Shown in pieces: positions 31,410-43,701 of a DNA stretch of 64,000 nt (within the stretch, counting starts at the first letter, position 1; the number at the start of each line of letters is the position of its first letter). The stretch comes from Neovahlkampfia damariscottae. Taxonomy: Eukaryota; Heterolobosea; Selenaionea; Neovahlkampfiida; Neovahlkampfiidae. The position numbers and the translations under genes are program-made. The stretch covers positions 1 to 64,000 of the forward strand of contig JABLTG010000009.1 in the NCBI GenBank assembly GCA_016618085.1, given 5' to 3'. The notes under the pieces were generated by a model. That model saw only the letters and a list, made by a program, of their open reading frames with translations, was not told the DNA's origin and ran no database searches.

Positions 31410-32624
31410 ATGAAAGTAGCAGTTATCGGAGCAGGATGTGTAAGTTCTAAATGGGTTTTATAAATCTTTTTTCAGATTGGAACATACGTTTCTGGGTTAT
31501 TCCATCACTTCTTTAAAGAAGAAGTTATTTTAGTTTCAAGAAGAAATATGGAAGAAATAAAAACCATCAAGTTAACAAATCAAATAGCTGATGATATTGA
31601 AATCCAAGTTTCACAAAAATTCAAATATGTCAACGAAATATCACAAAAAACAATCGGAGACTGTGATATTGTGCTTGTTTGTGTAGAAACTTTACACACA
31701 GAAGGAATTTCCAAGCAACTAAAAGATGCCCTAAAAGATGATGCTTGTGTACTCAGTTTACAAAATGGAATTGGAAACGCAGAAACTTTAAAACAAAATT
31801 TACCAAAACAATATGTCTTACCAACAATCGTATTTTTCAACGTTGTAAAAAAAGAAACTGACAAGAAAAGTGCCCTTCATTTTCACAATGGAACAGGAGA
31901 CATGTTACTAAAATTCGGATTACTTCCAATTCAAGATTCTAGAAAACTACCAGAACAATATTCAAAATGGATTAAAGAAAGAGCTATCGATAAAAGTTTG
32001 AAGATTTTATGTTTAGAAGAAGAATTTATTCAACATCAATATCATAAATTAGTGATCAATTTAATGGGTTCAGTGAATTGTTTAAATGGAAAAACTATCA
32101 TTCAAACAATGGTAAACATAACATTTCAATCAACTTTATGTTTATAGTCAGGTCCTCTTTATCGTACGATCATTGCATATATGATTTCAGAAGCTTTAAC
32201 AGTATTAGAAGCAGCTAATATCAAACCTAAATCAGATGATTTCACCAAGAATTTAAGAGTTTTAAGTTGGGTATTTCTATTACCAAATTTTCTATTTATG
32301 AATGTCGCATCAAGTACATTTAAAATTGATGAAAATGCAAAATTTTCAATTCGACAAATGTTTGAAGCTGGAAAAAAAACTGAAATTGATGACCTAAACG
32401 GACACATTGTAAAATTAGGTAAAAAATATAAAGTACCAACTCCAATCAATTCAAAATTAGTTGAATTAGTGCACAATGCAGAAGAAACAAGAATTGCAAA
32501 CTTTGAAGAAGATAGTCTTTATGAAATGATTTTTAAAAAAGAACCTTTTTCAATATTTAGATTTTTAATTAATTTTCTCCTCATTGGATATACTATTTTT
32601 TTCATTTACAAAAAATTTTTCTAA
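31410..32624 (+). CDS. 2-dehydropantoate 2-reductase family, membrane-tailed
   Basis: Three exons, about 378 residues. The first, very short exon MKVAVIGAGC is joined by a 37-nt intron to IGTYVSGLFHHFF, completing the GxGxxG NAD(P) fingerprint. Then come DCDIVLVCVETLHTEG, CVLSLQNGIGNAETL (the family's NG.G.....L motif), LHFHNGTGDMLLKFG, HQYHKLVINLMGSVNCLNG (catalytic Lys and Asn region) and the C-terminal substrate domain with PKSDDFTKN and GKKTEIDDLNGHIV (ExDxLNG motif). The enzyme makes pantoate for coenzyme A, or acts on a related 2-keto acid. The final 20 residues (FLINFLLIGYTIFFIYKKFF) form a hydrophobic helix with a basic end, as in tail-anchored proteins. Its last 60 bases overlap the convergent ASH gene. 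Confidence 0.85.
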
Positions 32625-35600
32625 TAAAAATTTGAAACATTTTTCTTTCTTTTTTGCTGGGAAATATGAAAGAAATCTATTCAATTGATCAATCCATTTT
32701 TTCAATTCCAATGAAAAATTTTGATCAATTGACGAATTAGATGATGATGTTGAAAGTGGTGATAAATTTGGATCTGAATTCAAATCATAAGGTGATCCTT
32801 TTGCAATCAATGGAGAACTACCTTGTGAATTTGAATTTGAGTTGAAAAGTTTGTTATGAAATAACATTTCAAATAATAATTTTGCTAAATCAAAAAATGG
32901 TTCTGAAACTCTTCCCTTCAAACAATAATAAATCAATTCATCAATCAAATAAATAAAATCAAAAAATAAATTTTCTTTGATTTTATGAGATGAAAAATTT
33001 GTTAAAAAAATGATGATTTGTTTTTCTAAATGTGAGAATGCGTATCCTGTTTTAGTCCCAGGAGCTGTATAAAATTGACGAACACTTCCTCTTGTTAATT
33101 TCAAATCAATAACATATTTTTCATTTAAATTTTCAACATTATAGATGAATAAATGCTCTTCAATATATTGCAATTTTAAGAAATTTTGATTTTCCAAAAT
33201 TTTTTTGATGTTTGGTTTTATAGTGATTTCTGTTTCTCTTTTTAATTGATATGCAATTTGATCAATGTCAAAATATAAAGAACTTGTTTTAATAAAGAAT
33301 TTCATTTTTTTTTCTTTCAAATTTTTGATTTTAATTTTACCAACTTTTGGTTTTAAATTTTCAAAATTTTCATTTTCCCCTTCACTAATAAACAATAATT
33401 CTTGTTGAAATACTTTCATTGAAGGTTCATTAATCTTTGCTTTAAGTTTAAATCTTTCTTTATAATCTTTTAAAATTCTACATTTGATTGAAATTTCAAT
33501 CTCTTCTGAACATTTTTCTTTTAAAATTTTTGTTGGTTTATACATAATATAAATTCTAATTGATTTATTTGCATCAATCAATAAATTATCAAATGACTTT
33601 AAAGAAGTCAAAGATAATGAAAAATGTAACTCTGAAAATTCTTCATCATGATTTGAACTTAAATGAAATTCTAATGGAATATCCATTTGATTGAAAATAT
33701 CAATAGTATGATGATGTATCATTTCATTTAAAAAAACATTTCCTAAATCCATAATTGATTTTGATTCAATTGGTTCTTCATCAATATAAATTTTAAATGC
33801 ATTTAATGAATCAATTAAATGAGCAACAACTGTTTCCATATGAATTCTAATGAACTTTAAATCTTTTGGATTATTCAAATTTTCAATAACAATATAAGTC
33901 ATAAAATTATTTAATTCTTTCTTTAAAAATTTTAAAGTAATAATTTGTGTTTCAAATTTTTCTTTAAGAATTCCTTCAACTCTACTTAATTTCAACCATG
34001 ATTTTTCTTCATCTTCATATCCAGTTAAATAGATTTTATATGAAATTGAATTTTTAGTTGTATTTTCTAATGAAATATCCCATTCTAATTCTTCAGATAG
34101 ATAGTTTTGTTGACCTAAATCTATCTCATAATTTTCAAATGAATCACCAACACTAATCATATTACATCCTTTCAATTGTAATTTTGATCCAATTTGTTCA
34201 CCTTCTAAACCTGTAATTCCACCCAATACATTCAATTGTTGATGATGACTCATTCTTCTTGGTGATTTTAAAGGATGCATATTATCAAATTTACCAGATT
34301 CTTCAGTAGGTGTATTTGATATTGTTACGAATTGAACTGGTATTTTTTGTTTTGAAAGAGGATGAAATAAATCAATAACTTCAATATAAAATTCATCATT
34401 TTTATCATCCAATTTTGTAGGTGAATTTTCATCAGGTGTATTAGTTTTTACAAAAATACTAATTGTCAAATGATTTAATTTTGACATTACAGCCTCTTCT
34501 GGAATAATTCTTATTTGTCGAATATTTGATGATTTTGGTATAATTGGTATTACTTTAAAATTCAAATGTGAATTTGAACTTAAATTTTTGATTGTCAAAA
34601 CATCCATATATTGATCAAAATGATCCATTTCATTATGTAAAATCAATCTGTTGGTTGATAATGAAAAAGTTGAATTTTGTTGAATGGTACCAAATACTTT
34701 GATATTTTCAACTGGTTGTTCTTTTGATCGCATGATAATATCACCAAAGTAAATTTGATTATCATTTTCATTTGGATTTTCTTTGGTTAAAACTTTATGA
34801 ATTAAATGTTTTGGTATTTTTGTTCCTGGGATTGAATAACATTTCACTCTAACATCAAACATCGTTTTTGGTAAAAATTTATGTGATTTCAATGGTAAAG
34901 TGGTCAAATGATCCATTAATTCTAATTTTAAAAAGTGTTTGATTTCAGGAGATGATTGAATTGAAAATGAAACATCAATTGAATCATTTGATTCATTTTG
35001 AATAGTAAAAAAGTTATCTGTGAATTTTTGATCCAATGAAGGTATCTTAATAGTTGGTAAAGCAAAACAATCTTCATTTTCTAATCTTCTATATTTCCAA
35101 ATACAAGAAGTAACTTCACCTGTTAATTTAAAAAGTAATTCATTTTCTGGGTTGAACAAATTCCTTAATTTTACAATATGCTCAAATTCTCCAATTTGAT
35201 GTTGAAACTTACTAGATAATAATACACCAGTGAATGAATTGGTTTCAAATGGTAGAATTGTTAATGAAGAATTTTCAAGAACTACAAATTCATCTTCTTC
35301 ATTTTGTTCAAGTATTAAATTTGTTTCTGATAAATTCTTAATCATCATGGTAAAGCCAACGTATTCCCAATGATTTATATATCCAATTTTTCCAATTTCA
35401 ATTTCATTGAATACCAATAACCCTTCAGAGATGCATGCAAAAATATGAAGATCTATTGATTTGACAACATTAATTTCATTTGTTTCAGTATTCACAGAAA
35501 TGAATTGTAAATTACCATTAATTTCTACTTTCTTTCCTGTTTTTAGTGTTTTTAATGATTCTTTATCTAATTTTTCAATTAATTTTGAACCATCAATAAA

Positions 35601-38600
35601 AACAACAACTTGAACAGTTGATTCTGATTCAATATCAAAAAATTCATGATAATACAAATTGGAATCTTTTTTAAAATCAATTTCTTCAATTGATTTTTGA
35701 TTTTTAGTTTCAATTTTTAAATTAAAATCAGTGACAGGAATCAAGGATAATAATTTCTTTGAAGTATTTTTCAAAATGAATGTTTCTGAAAATTCTGGGA
35801 AATTTAAATTTTTTAAATCTTCTGAACTCGAAATTCTTGGAATATAGAGATTTTTAAAGAGCAATTCTTCAACATTTCTTTCTGAATTTCTTGGTAAATT
35901 TGTTTTAATTGAATCATCATCAACGAACATTCGAACAATAATTTCTTGAATATCATTGGTCATTTCATTCTCAACAATGATTTTTGCAACATTCAATCCA
36001 AATGATTCTGTTTGAAAACTAAATTTAATTTCATCCAAATATGGTTTATTCATTTTTGAACCATTCAAATAACCTTCATATGATTCCAATTTCAATTGAT
36101 CATTTGAAACTTTTAATTTATATTTTAAAGGTAAATTCTTATTCAAATTTTGTAATTTAAAAGATCCTTCATAAACAGATATTTTATCAGTTCTTCCTAA
36201 ATCAATTAAATTTGAAGATGTGCTTAATATGGATGACCCTGTGAGACATTTGAATTTAATTTTTCTTTCATTGACAATTTGTGATTTATTTTCAACATTT
36301 TCAATTACTTTAAACATCAAACCTCCTTGTAGTAATCTACAATTACCTTTTTCTAAATCATATTTATTGAGAAACGGTTTTAGTCCGATATATATTAAAT
36401 TAGTTGAATTTGGTTCAAACTTCAATTGTTCTTTACATTCTGCTGATAAATTCTTATCTCTAAAAATTGAAATTTGTTTTTTGATATTAGTTGAAATATC
36501 AACGTTGTAATTTTCATTTGAAACATTTTTCATATGAATTGGAATTACTTTTGAATATTCTTTTGTTGAATCCAAGTAACAGTAACCAAAATCAAAAATA
36601 TCATTTTTTAAATCTGGAAATTCAATTGGTGAATTTATATCTTGTTTTGAGGTCACAATAATTTCATGTTCAAATTTTGAAGGTAATTCTTGAACCAAAA
36701 TTGAAAATCTTTGAACACCAATTGCATTTGGAGTATAAGTAAAATGAATATCAATTGAATCATTTTCTTTTAAATCACCATTCTTTTTTGAAAATGATAA
36801 TTTTGATTTAGTATCCATTTTTGGATTAAGAACCACAAAAGTAATATTCTTTTCAGAATTATTCTTCAAATTAAATTTTCCATTTTGAACTTCACCTATT
36901 TTGATATTCCCAAAATCAATATTCTTTGGTGAAATAGATAAAAAATCTTTAGAATTTGTTGAATTTGAAACTTCATTTTGATTCAACAGTTTCTTTGGTG
37001 ACTTTTTTGATAAATTTTGATTATTGAAGTTTTCATTATATTGAACTTCCAACTTCAGTTTAATCACTTTTTTAACATCTTTATTCTTCTTTTCATATAA
37101 ATTGAATGATATATTTCCTGATTCAACTATTGGTTTTGATTCACCTATTGGCTTTATTGAAATCAAAATAGTTTGAATTTTCAAAGATGGAATTGAAAAA
37201 TAAATACCATTTTTAGTCTTTCTATATTTCTTCTTTTTTTCATCATCTTCATCATAATCAGATGCTGATCTTGTTTCTTCTTCTGTAATTCCTAAGATTT
37301 TCTTTAAGTCATCAATCCTTTTTTGAAGTTCAACTGCTTTTTCTTTCTTTCCTTTTCTGATATAGATCCTAAGTTTATGTTCACATTTTTCATATTCAGC
37401 TTCTAATTTTTCAACTTCAACATTATCTTCACTTAATTCTTCAAATTCATATTGATAATCAAATTGATAATTAAATTCATTTTCAAATTCTTCAAACATT
37501 AAAGTTATCTTATTTTTTGATGTATTTTGAATCACTATTTTTTTCATTGTTGAATAAGAGTTTAATATCACTGAACCAAAATTAATCTCTGATTCTTTAA
37601 TAGTAAATCTTTCAGGTTGTTTAACAATTGCTTTTACTTTGATTAGTGTATCATCTTGTGCATTTAAAACATTCAATATATTGATAGTTTCCATAAATTT
37701 TCCTGAAAATGATGGTTTGAAATTGAAGATTAATTCTCGATTACCATATGGTCTAATGATTCCATAATTCCCAGAATCAAATTGTAAATCACCTGATGAA
37801 ATAGATCCTGTTTTAACAACTTTATACATTAATGGATATTCACTATAATTCGTAATTGGTATTGTTTTTCTCTTTTCTTCTGTATTTAAAATTTCACCAA
37901 AATTAATATTTTTTTGTGAAACATTCATTACTAATTGACAAATTTTAGCCATCAAATTCAATTCTCTCACTGGAATTTCTTCAATCATTTCTTCCAATTT
38001 CAAATCAATATAAAGAATTTCATTAAATGCTCTAAATGATTCAATTACATTATTTCGAAATTCTTTTTTTGGAGTAAAAGTAACATAAACAATAATTTCT
38101 TCTAAAGGTTTCAGAACCACCTTATTGGTTGATATCAATATTTTTTCATCAATCAATAAATTCAATGTTTTCTTTCTATTTCTCATAAATTTTACTATAA
38201 GTTTCTCCAATTCAGTATCTTGAAAATTTGCATCAAATTTCAATGGATCATCAAATGATGATTTTAAATGACTTAAAATTGAAGATTGAAGAGATTGATT
38301 TTCTTGACTAGAAGGTGAAATTTCTTTTTGAATAGTTTTTGTTTCTTCTTGTGATAACATTTGTTGAATCATTTCTTTTTGTTTTAATTTTGAAAATCTT
38401 TTTTCAAGTAATCCGATCACTTTTTCATTTTTGATTTCTCTATTTTTTTGAATATAAAACTGAATTTCTTTTGGAGATGATGAATTCAAATTTAATTCAA
38501 TTTTATCTTTAGAAACATTTTTTAAAATGAATGAATTTAAGCAAGTTTGATTAATAATTACATTTTGAAAATCAATAGACTTTGCATAATTATGTTGTGA

Positions 38601-40155
38601 TTTTGTTAAAACTTCATAAAATTGTGAATGAAATGTCAACATATTTGGATCAATATTATTTGAACGAATAGTGATTATATTCAAATTTTTTGGATTATTC
38701 AAATTGATCAATGTAATTGATTTCTTATAAACTGGATTTATTTTTCTTGGTGAAATATTTATCAAAATATCAATTATTTGATTTGGATTGATTGTTGTTT
38801 CTTGATTTTGTAATGAACATGTTAAAACATGTGATTTCATTTCACATCGAATAGTTGCTGGTAATTGTGATTTATTTACAAGTTGAAGTTTTTTTGTTTT
38901 TACTGTTCCAATATCTGAATCCCCAAAATTAATTTCATCTTCAATTAATTCAACAATTGAAGTACAAATACGTGAAGTTACAAGTAATTTTCTTGAAAAC
39001 TTTTCTTTTCCTTTATAATCCACACATTTCATTAAAATTCTAATATCTTTTTTTTTCAACAAAGTTTCATCAGTTTTTTCTGGAATTGGTGTATAACAAA
39101 CACCAATTTGAATTACAGCTCCTGGTGAAAAACTAATTTCTTCAATGAACCTACTTTCTGACTTTTCTTGTTGTTCATTTTCTACTAATTCTGAAATGAT
39201 TTCAAAATAAACTTCATCAGGTGATGTAGATGTTAAATGAACATCGAATTTTTCATCTGAAATATTTTTTAAAAAAATCTTTTTCACATGAAATGAGTGT
39301 GTATAACAATCACCAAAATTCAAATTTTTGATAACACCACCAGATTCATCTTGAATCATTAATCCATGAAATTGTGATACATCCATTACAATTGACCTTA
39401 AAAAAACCTCATGAACATTTTTATCATCCAATTCATTTTTTATAAAAATAGATGTTTCAAAATCTCCTACAGTTTCAATCATCAATGAAACTGAGATTCT
39501 TATATGTGAATATCCTGGTATTTGTGTATTCTTTTCAATTACAGAATTGGTTTCGTAATTTGTTAGTTCAATAGAATAGTGTTTGTTTTTTTGAATGTCA
39601 ATTGAAAATTGTGCTGGAATTTCGGATCTATTCCAAATTGAAAAATCTCTATTAATTTTCTTTCCTACAACTGAATCACCAAATTCAAGTTCATTTGTGT
39701 CTGTTTCAATGAATGATTTACAGGTAGAAACTTCAATTTCCAATTCTTCGTGTTGTGTTTTTGATGATAATTTTATGAAACCTTCCAAATGTTTATATGA
39801 ATATAATTTAGCATCTTGTTCTTTTTCAATGTATTTTGGTTCAAAAACGAGGAAAATTTCTTTTTTTGCTTTTTTTTCAATTTTGACTGAATTAATTTTA
39901 TCAATGAGATTAAAAATCTTGAAAAAATTAATTGAAATTGTATATTACTTCATTATAAAATATTGGTGTTTGAAATTGTTCATTTACGTTTGAATTTTGG
40001 AAAGAAATTTCTTTTAGTGAAGATTCCAAAGAGATTTCAATAGTTTGGTCATTTAAGTTTTCAATCATTAATTTTTGAAACCTTCTTTGGTTAGTCAAAG
40101 GTACTTTATTAAATTTGATTTTTGTTTGATCAACTTTGAACTGTTTTTTCCTCAT
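32565..40155 (-). CDS. Giant ASH-domain (HYDIN/CFAP-like) ciliary protein
   Basis: About 2,519 residues in two exons; the only intron is a 31-nt one near 39932-39962 and exon 2 is about 7.4 kb long. The protein consists of repeated Ig-like ASH/MSP modules, each with a strand LEFGDSVVG / INFGDSDIG / IDFGNIKIG followed by about ten residues and a (L/I)xNxSxxPxxF-type strand. I count at least twelve (for example NFGDCYTHSF, NFGEILNTEE, NFGSVILNSY, DFGYCYLDST, EIGKIGYINH, DLGQQNYLSE, DLGNVFLNEM). A charged coiled segment (EAEYEKCEHKLRIYIRKGKK) lies near the middle. ASH arrays occur in HYDIN, CFAP47, CFAP65 and CFAP74 of axonemes, and in centrosomal proteins. I cannot choose among these. Its presence implies cilia or flagella at some stage. 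Confidence 0.75.
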
Positions 40156-40352
40156 TGAAATTTTTGACCAATGAACTCCAAATCAAAAGATGTTTAAAAA
40201 AAAGGTACTATATTTCATTAAAATTTGCGATTTTTTTAATTTCCATCAAGAAATCCGTCAATCAATCATTGGTCAATGAACCTTAAAAATATAGTTGTTC
40301 TGATTGGTCAACTTCATCAACAAAAAAACGTCACTCAGATAAAAAACAAAGA
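40156..40352. promoter_or_regulatory. Bidirectional promoter, ASH protein and Rho GTPase
   Basis: 197 bases between divergent starts. CCAAT at 40168-40172 is 13 bases from the ASH start; ATTGG at 40268-40272 and 40303-40307 (GATTGGTCA) precede the Rho start by 80 and 46 bases. Confidence 0.45.
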
Positions 40353-41055
40353 ATGTCATCTGAACTCTGTAAAGTTGTTATTGTAGGAGATGGTGCTGTT
40401 GGTAAAACATGTTTACTTTCAGTGTACTCAACAAACGAATTTCCAAAGGACTATGTTCCAACGTAAAAAAAAAAAAAATTTAAATTTGAAATTCTTATAG
40501 TGTTTTTGACAACAATGACGTTTTAGTAAAATATGCACCACTTGATAAAGTTGTGAAAGTTGGTCTTTGGGATACAGCTGGTCAAGAAGAATATGGTAAA
40601 AACAAAAAAAAAATAATTTCCTTCCTTCGTTTTTAGATAAATTAAGATATCTCAGTTATTTAAATGCTCATTACTTCATTATCTGTTATTCTATTGATAG
40701 TCGCAGTTCATACGAAAATGTTGTCAACAGAGTAACCGAAAAACAACATTTTTGACATTTTTATTTTTTTTAGTGGTTACCTGAATTGAAAAAACATGCA
40801 CCAAAATGTAAAATTGTTTTAGTTGCTACAAAATTGGATTTGAGAGGAAATGCAGAATTCGAAAAAAAACTTGAGGAAGAAGAAAGAGGTCCAATGGTTA
40901 CTTTAGAAGAAGGTCAATCTAAAGCAGCAGAAATTCAAGCAAAAGCATTTTTTGAATGTTCAGCGATGGAAAATAATGGTGTTCAAGAAGTTTTTGAAAA
41001 AATTGTTGAACTTTACTTTTCCACTAAAAAAAGTGGAGGTTGCTCTTTGTTGTAA
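40353..41055 (+). CDS. Rho/Rac family GTPase
   Basis: Four exons with introns of about 40 nt, giving about 192 residues. [20 protein letters not shown] is the Rho P-loop; YVPTVFDNNDV is switch [19 protein letters not shown] is switch [11 protein letters not shown] is G4 and the Rho insert region follows ([13 protein letters not shown]); [15 protein letters not shown] is G5. The C-terminus GGCSLL is a CAAX box ending in Leu, predicting geranylgeranylation. The effector loop is altered at the conserved Tyr after FDN (Asn here), and LVKYAPLDK replaces the usual V..DG turn, so effectors may differ from canonical Rac/Cdc42. Confidence 0.9.
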
Positions 41056-41277
41056 TTAAAAAAATATTTTTTATAGTTGAAAATATTTCTTTTTTTTCTT
41101 TTGTTCCAATGTTTCAATTTGTCTGACATTGTCACCTTTTTATTTTTTTAACGGAAATTTTAGTTGTTATGAAATAGAATGTTCAACTTTGGAATTAATT
41201 TTTTATTTGTAAATTTGTATTCTCTAAATTATATTTTTTGATTAAAATATTCCAAATGGTATTCGCATCGTTTTGAA

Positions 41278-42261
41278 TTAATAATTTTGGTACTTTTCCG
41301 ATAAGTAGTAAGTCTTTTTTAAATCTTTCGATATTGAATAATAGGTTTCTAAATAGGCAATTAGTTTTTTTAAAAAGACAAACTTGAATTCATGATGGTA
41401 GAGTATTTCTTTTGGATTTTTTGAAATAGCCAGTTCATAAAATTCTAATGCTTTTTCGAAATCAGATTCTCTATACTTGATACTACCTTTGATATAATAA
41501 CTTCTACTATTATAATCTGTCAATAAAAGTAATTCATCTCCAATGTCGTTAGCCATTTTTAAATTTTCGACTGAAGAGTTTATAGGTTTCATTAATAAGC
41601 TGATACATTTTTCCAATATTTTAATTTTAAACTGTATGTTTTTAACCAGAGACTTGCATTTTAAAGAATATCCTAAAGCCATTGAAAAATTTGAAAATTC
41701 GTTTTTTTCGTCACTAAAAAACTCTACAGCATCCCACAAGCAACCTAAATCATTATATTCTGTTACTATTAATATAGATTCTAATATCTGTTTATATTTT
41801 ATTTGCTCGAATTCTAAACGCTTCAAATCATTATTTTTATAAAATAAAATTTTTTCTTTGTAAAGTTGAACTTGTTTCTTCAAAAGACGCAAATTTTTTG
41901 TATTTAACTGATAAAATTGATCATATAAAGCTAATTATAAGAATAAAAAAAAAACATACTTTCTGTATCAAATGAATGAAGGTAAGGTTTAGTTTTTTTA
42001 TACAAGTCATCCAGCAAAAATAAAGAATTTAATAAATCATCTTCATTCAATTCTTTATCTTCTATTAATGATTTCTCAAGAAATAAAACTAAATTCTATA
42101 ATTAATTGTTTAAAACAAACCCATTCTTCGTTTTCCGATAATTCATGAACTAATTCTCTTTTCATTTCAATATTTGTTGGATTTATATGAGTACATATTG
42201 ATAACATTCTCTTTCTTGCTATTTTTTCATTTGAAATTTTTTGACCGTTGCACTTCTTCAT
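41278..42261 (-). CDS. TPR-like helical protein, unknown
   Basis: Three exons on the minus strand. Exon 1 (42261-42121) ends HELSENEEW; a 25-nt intron (42096-42120) leads to NLVLFLEKSLIEDKELNEDD and LFLLDDLYKKTKPYLHSFDTE; a 29-nt intron leads to LYDQFYQLNTKNLRLLKKQV and the rest. Spliced, the frame is open through about 300 residues, whereas unspliced reading stops soon after each intron. The C-terminal part contains a TPR-like hairpin (SYYIKGSIKYRESDFEKALEFY followed by LAISKNP). The remainder is all-alpha and Lys/Leu/Glu rich. No specific family. Convergent with the Rho gene, divergent from PIG-A with only 65 bases between starts. Confidence 0.6.
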
Positions 42262-42326
42262 CTTTCCAAATTAATAATTAACCAATCAACAAAACCGGAA
42301 AAATAAAAAAAAAAAAAATTTTGTTT
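42262..42326. promoter_or_regulatory. Very short shared promoter
   Basis: Only 65 bases separate two divergent ATGs. It holds a single CCAATC (42283-42288) and an A run before the PIG-A start, so both genes probably share this box. Confidence 0.45.
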
Positions 42327-43698
42327 ATGAAAGAAGAGAAAAAATGGAACATCTGCATGGTTTCTGATTTCTTTTATCCACAATTTGGTGGTGTAGAAAG
42401 TCATATTTATAATTTAGCCAACTGTTTCATACAAAGAGGACATAAAGTAATTATTTTAACCAAAGCAACAGAAAATAGAAATGGAATCAGATACATGTCA
42501 AAAAATTTATTAAAAGTATATTATATTCCTCTATTTATGGTCAAATCAAGTTATGGTGTGGATACAGTTCCAACTTTATTTTGTAACATTAGTCTTTATA
42601 GAAACATCTTCGTCAGAGAGAAAATAAATATCGTTCATGGTCATCAAAGTAGTAGTACAATGGCACATGAATCATGTTATGCAGCTATGTTAATGGGTAT
42701 AAAAACAGTTATTACAGATCATTCATTATTTGGTAATTTGACTCTGAATGTTTTTTTTTTAATTTTTTTTTTAAGGGTTTGATGGTTTATTAGAAATTCA
42801 TTTCAACAAAGGACTACAATTTTCAAATATGTTAATTGATCATTTTATATCAGTTAGTAATACAGGAAAACAAAATTACATTTTAAGAACAGAATTAAAA
42901 CCACAATTTTGGGATAAGATTTCTGTTATACCAAATGCTATTGATTCATCTTCATTTGAACCATTAAAAGAAGAAAAAAGAAAAACAGATCGAATAATAA
43001 TTGTAATAGTTGCAAGACTAGTTTATAGAAAAGGAGTTACACTTTTAAAAGATGTTATACCACAAATTTGTCAAAAACATACGAATGTTGATTTTTTGAT
43101 TGGTGGTGATGGTGCTTTGAAATATTTATTAGAACAAACTGTTGAAGATCATTATTTATATGATAGAGTCAAATTGATAGGTGCAGTGCCAAGTGATGAT
43201 GTTCGGAATATTTTAGTCAAAGGAGATATTTTTTTAAATTGTTCATTGACTGAGGCATTTGGTATTTCCATTCTCGAGGCTGCATCTGCTGGTTTATTGA
43301 TAGTAAGTACGAAAGTGGGTGGAGTGCCTGAAATATTACCCAATGAAATGATGAATTTAGTTGAACCAAAAGTCAGTGAAATTGTAAATTGTCTTTCTTC
43401 AATTCTTTCAAATTTTTCGAGCTATAAACTGAATAGATCTGAAATGCATGAAAGAGTCAAAAAAATGTACAGTTGGAGTAATATTTGTGATAGAACTGAA
43501 AGAGTTTATGAAAGAATTAAAAGTTTACCAACAAAATCTATAAATCAGAGAATATCTGAATTCTTAGATCCAAATAATTTTAATGTAATTTTTGGAATGT
43601 TGTTGTGCTTATTTTATTTGATTATGATTTTATTATATAAAACTATTGAATATTTTGATCCAGAAGAAGAAATTGACATAACAATAGATAAAAAATAA
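42327..43698 (+). CDS. PIGA: PIG-A, GPI anchor GlcNAc transferase catalytic subunit
   Basis: Two exons, 42327-42732 and 42776-43698 (43-nt intron), 442 residues. It opens [20 protein letters not shown] and continues [109 protein letters not shown] and [17 protein letters not shown] (the E-x7-E retaining-GT4 motif). This matches PIG-A/GPI3, which transfers GlcNAc to phosphatidylinositol on the ER membrane, the first step of GPI synthesis. One C-terminal membrane helix ([14 protein letters not shown]) and a short acidic cytosolic or lumenal tail complete the normal topology. Confidence 0.93.
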
Positions 43699-43701
43699 AT
43701 T

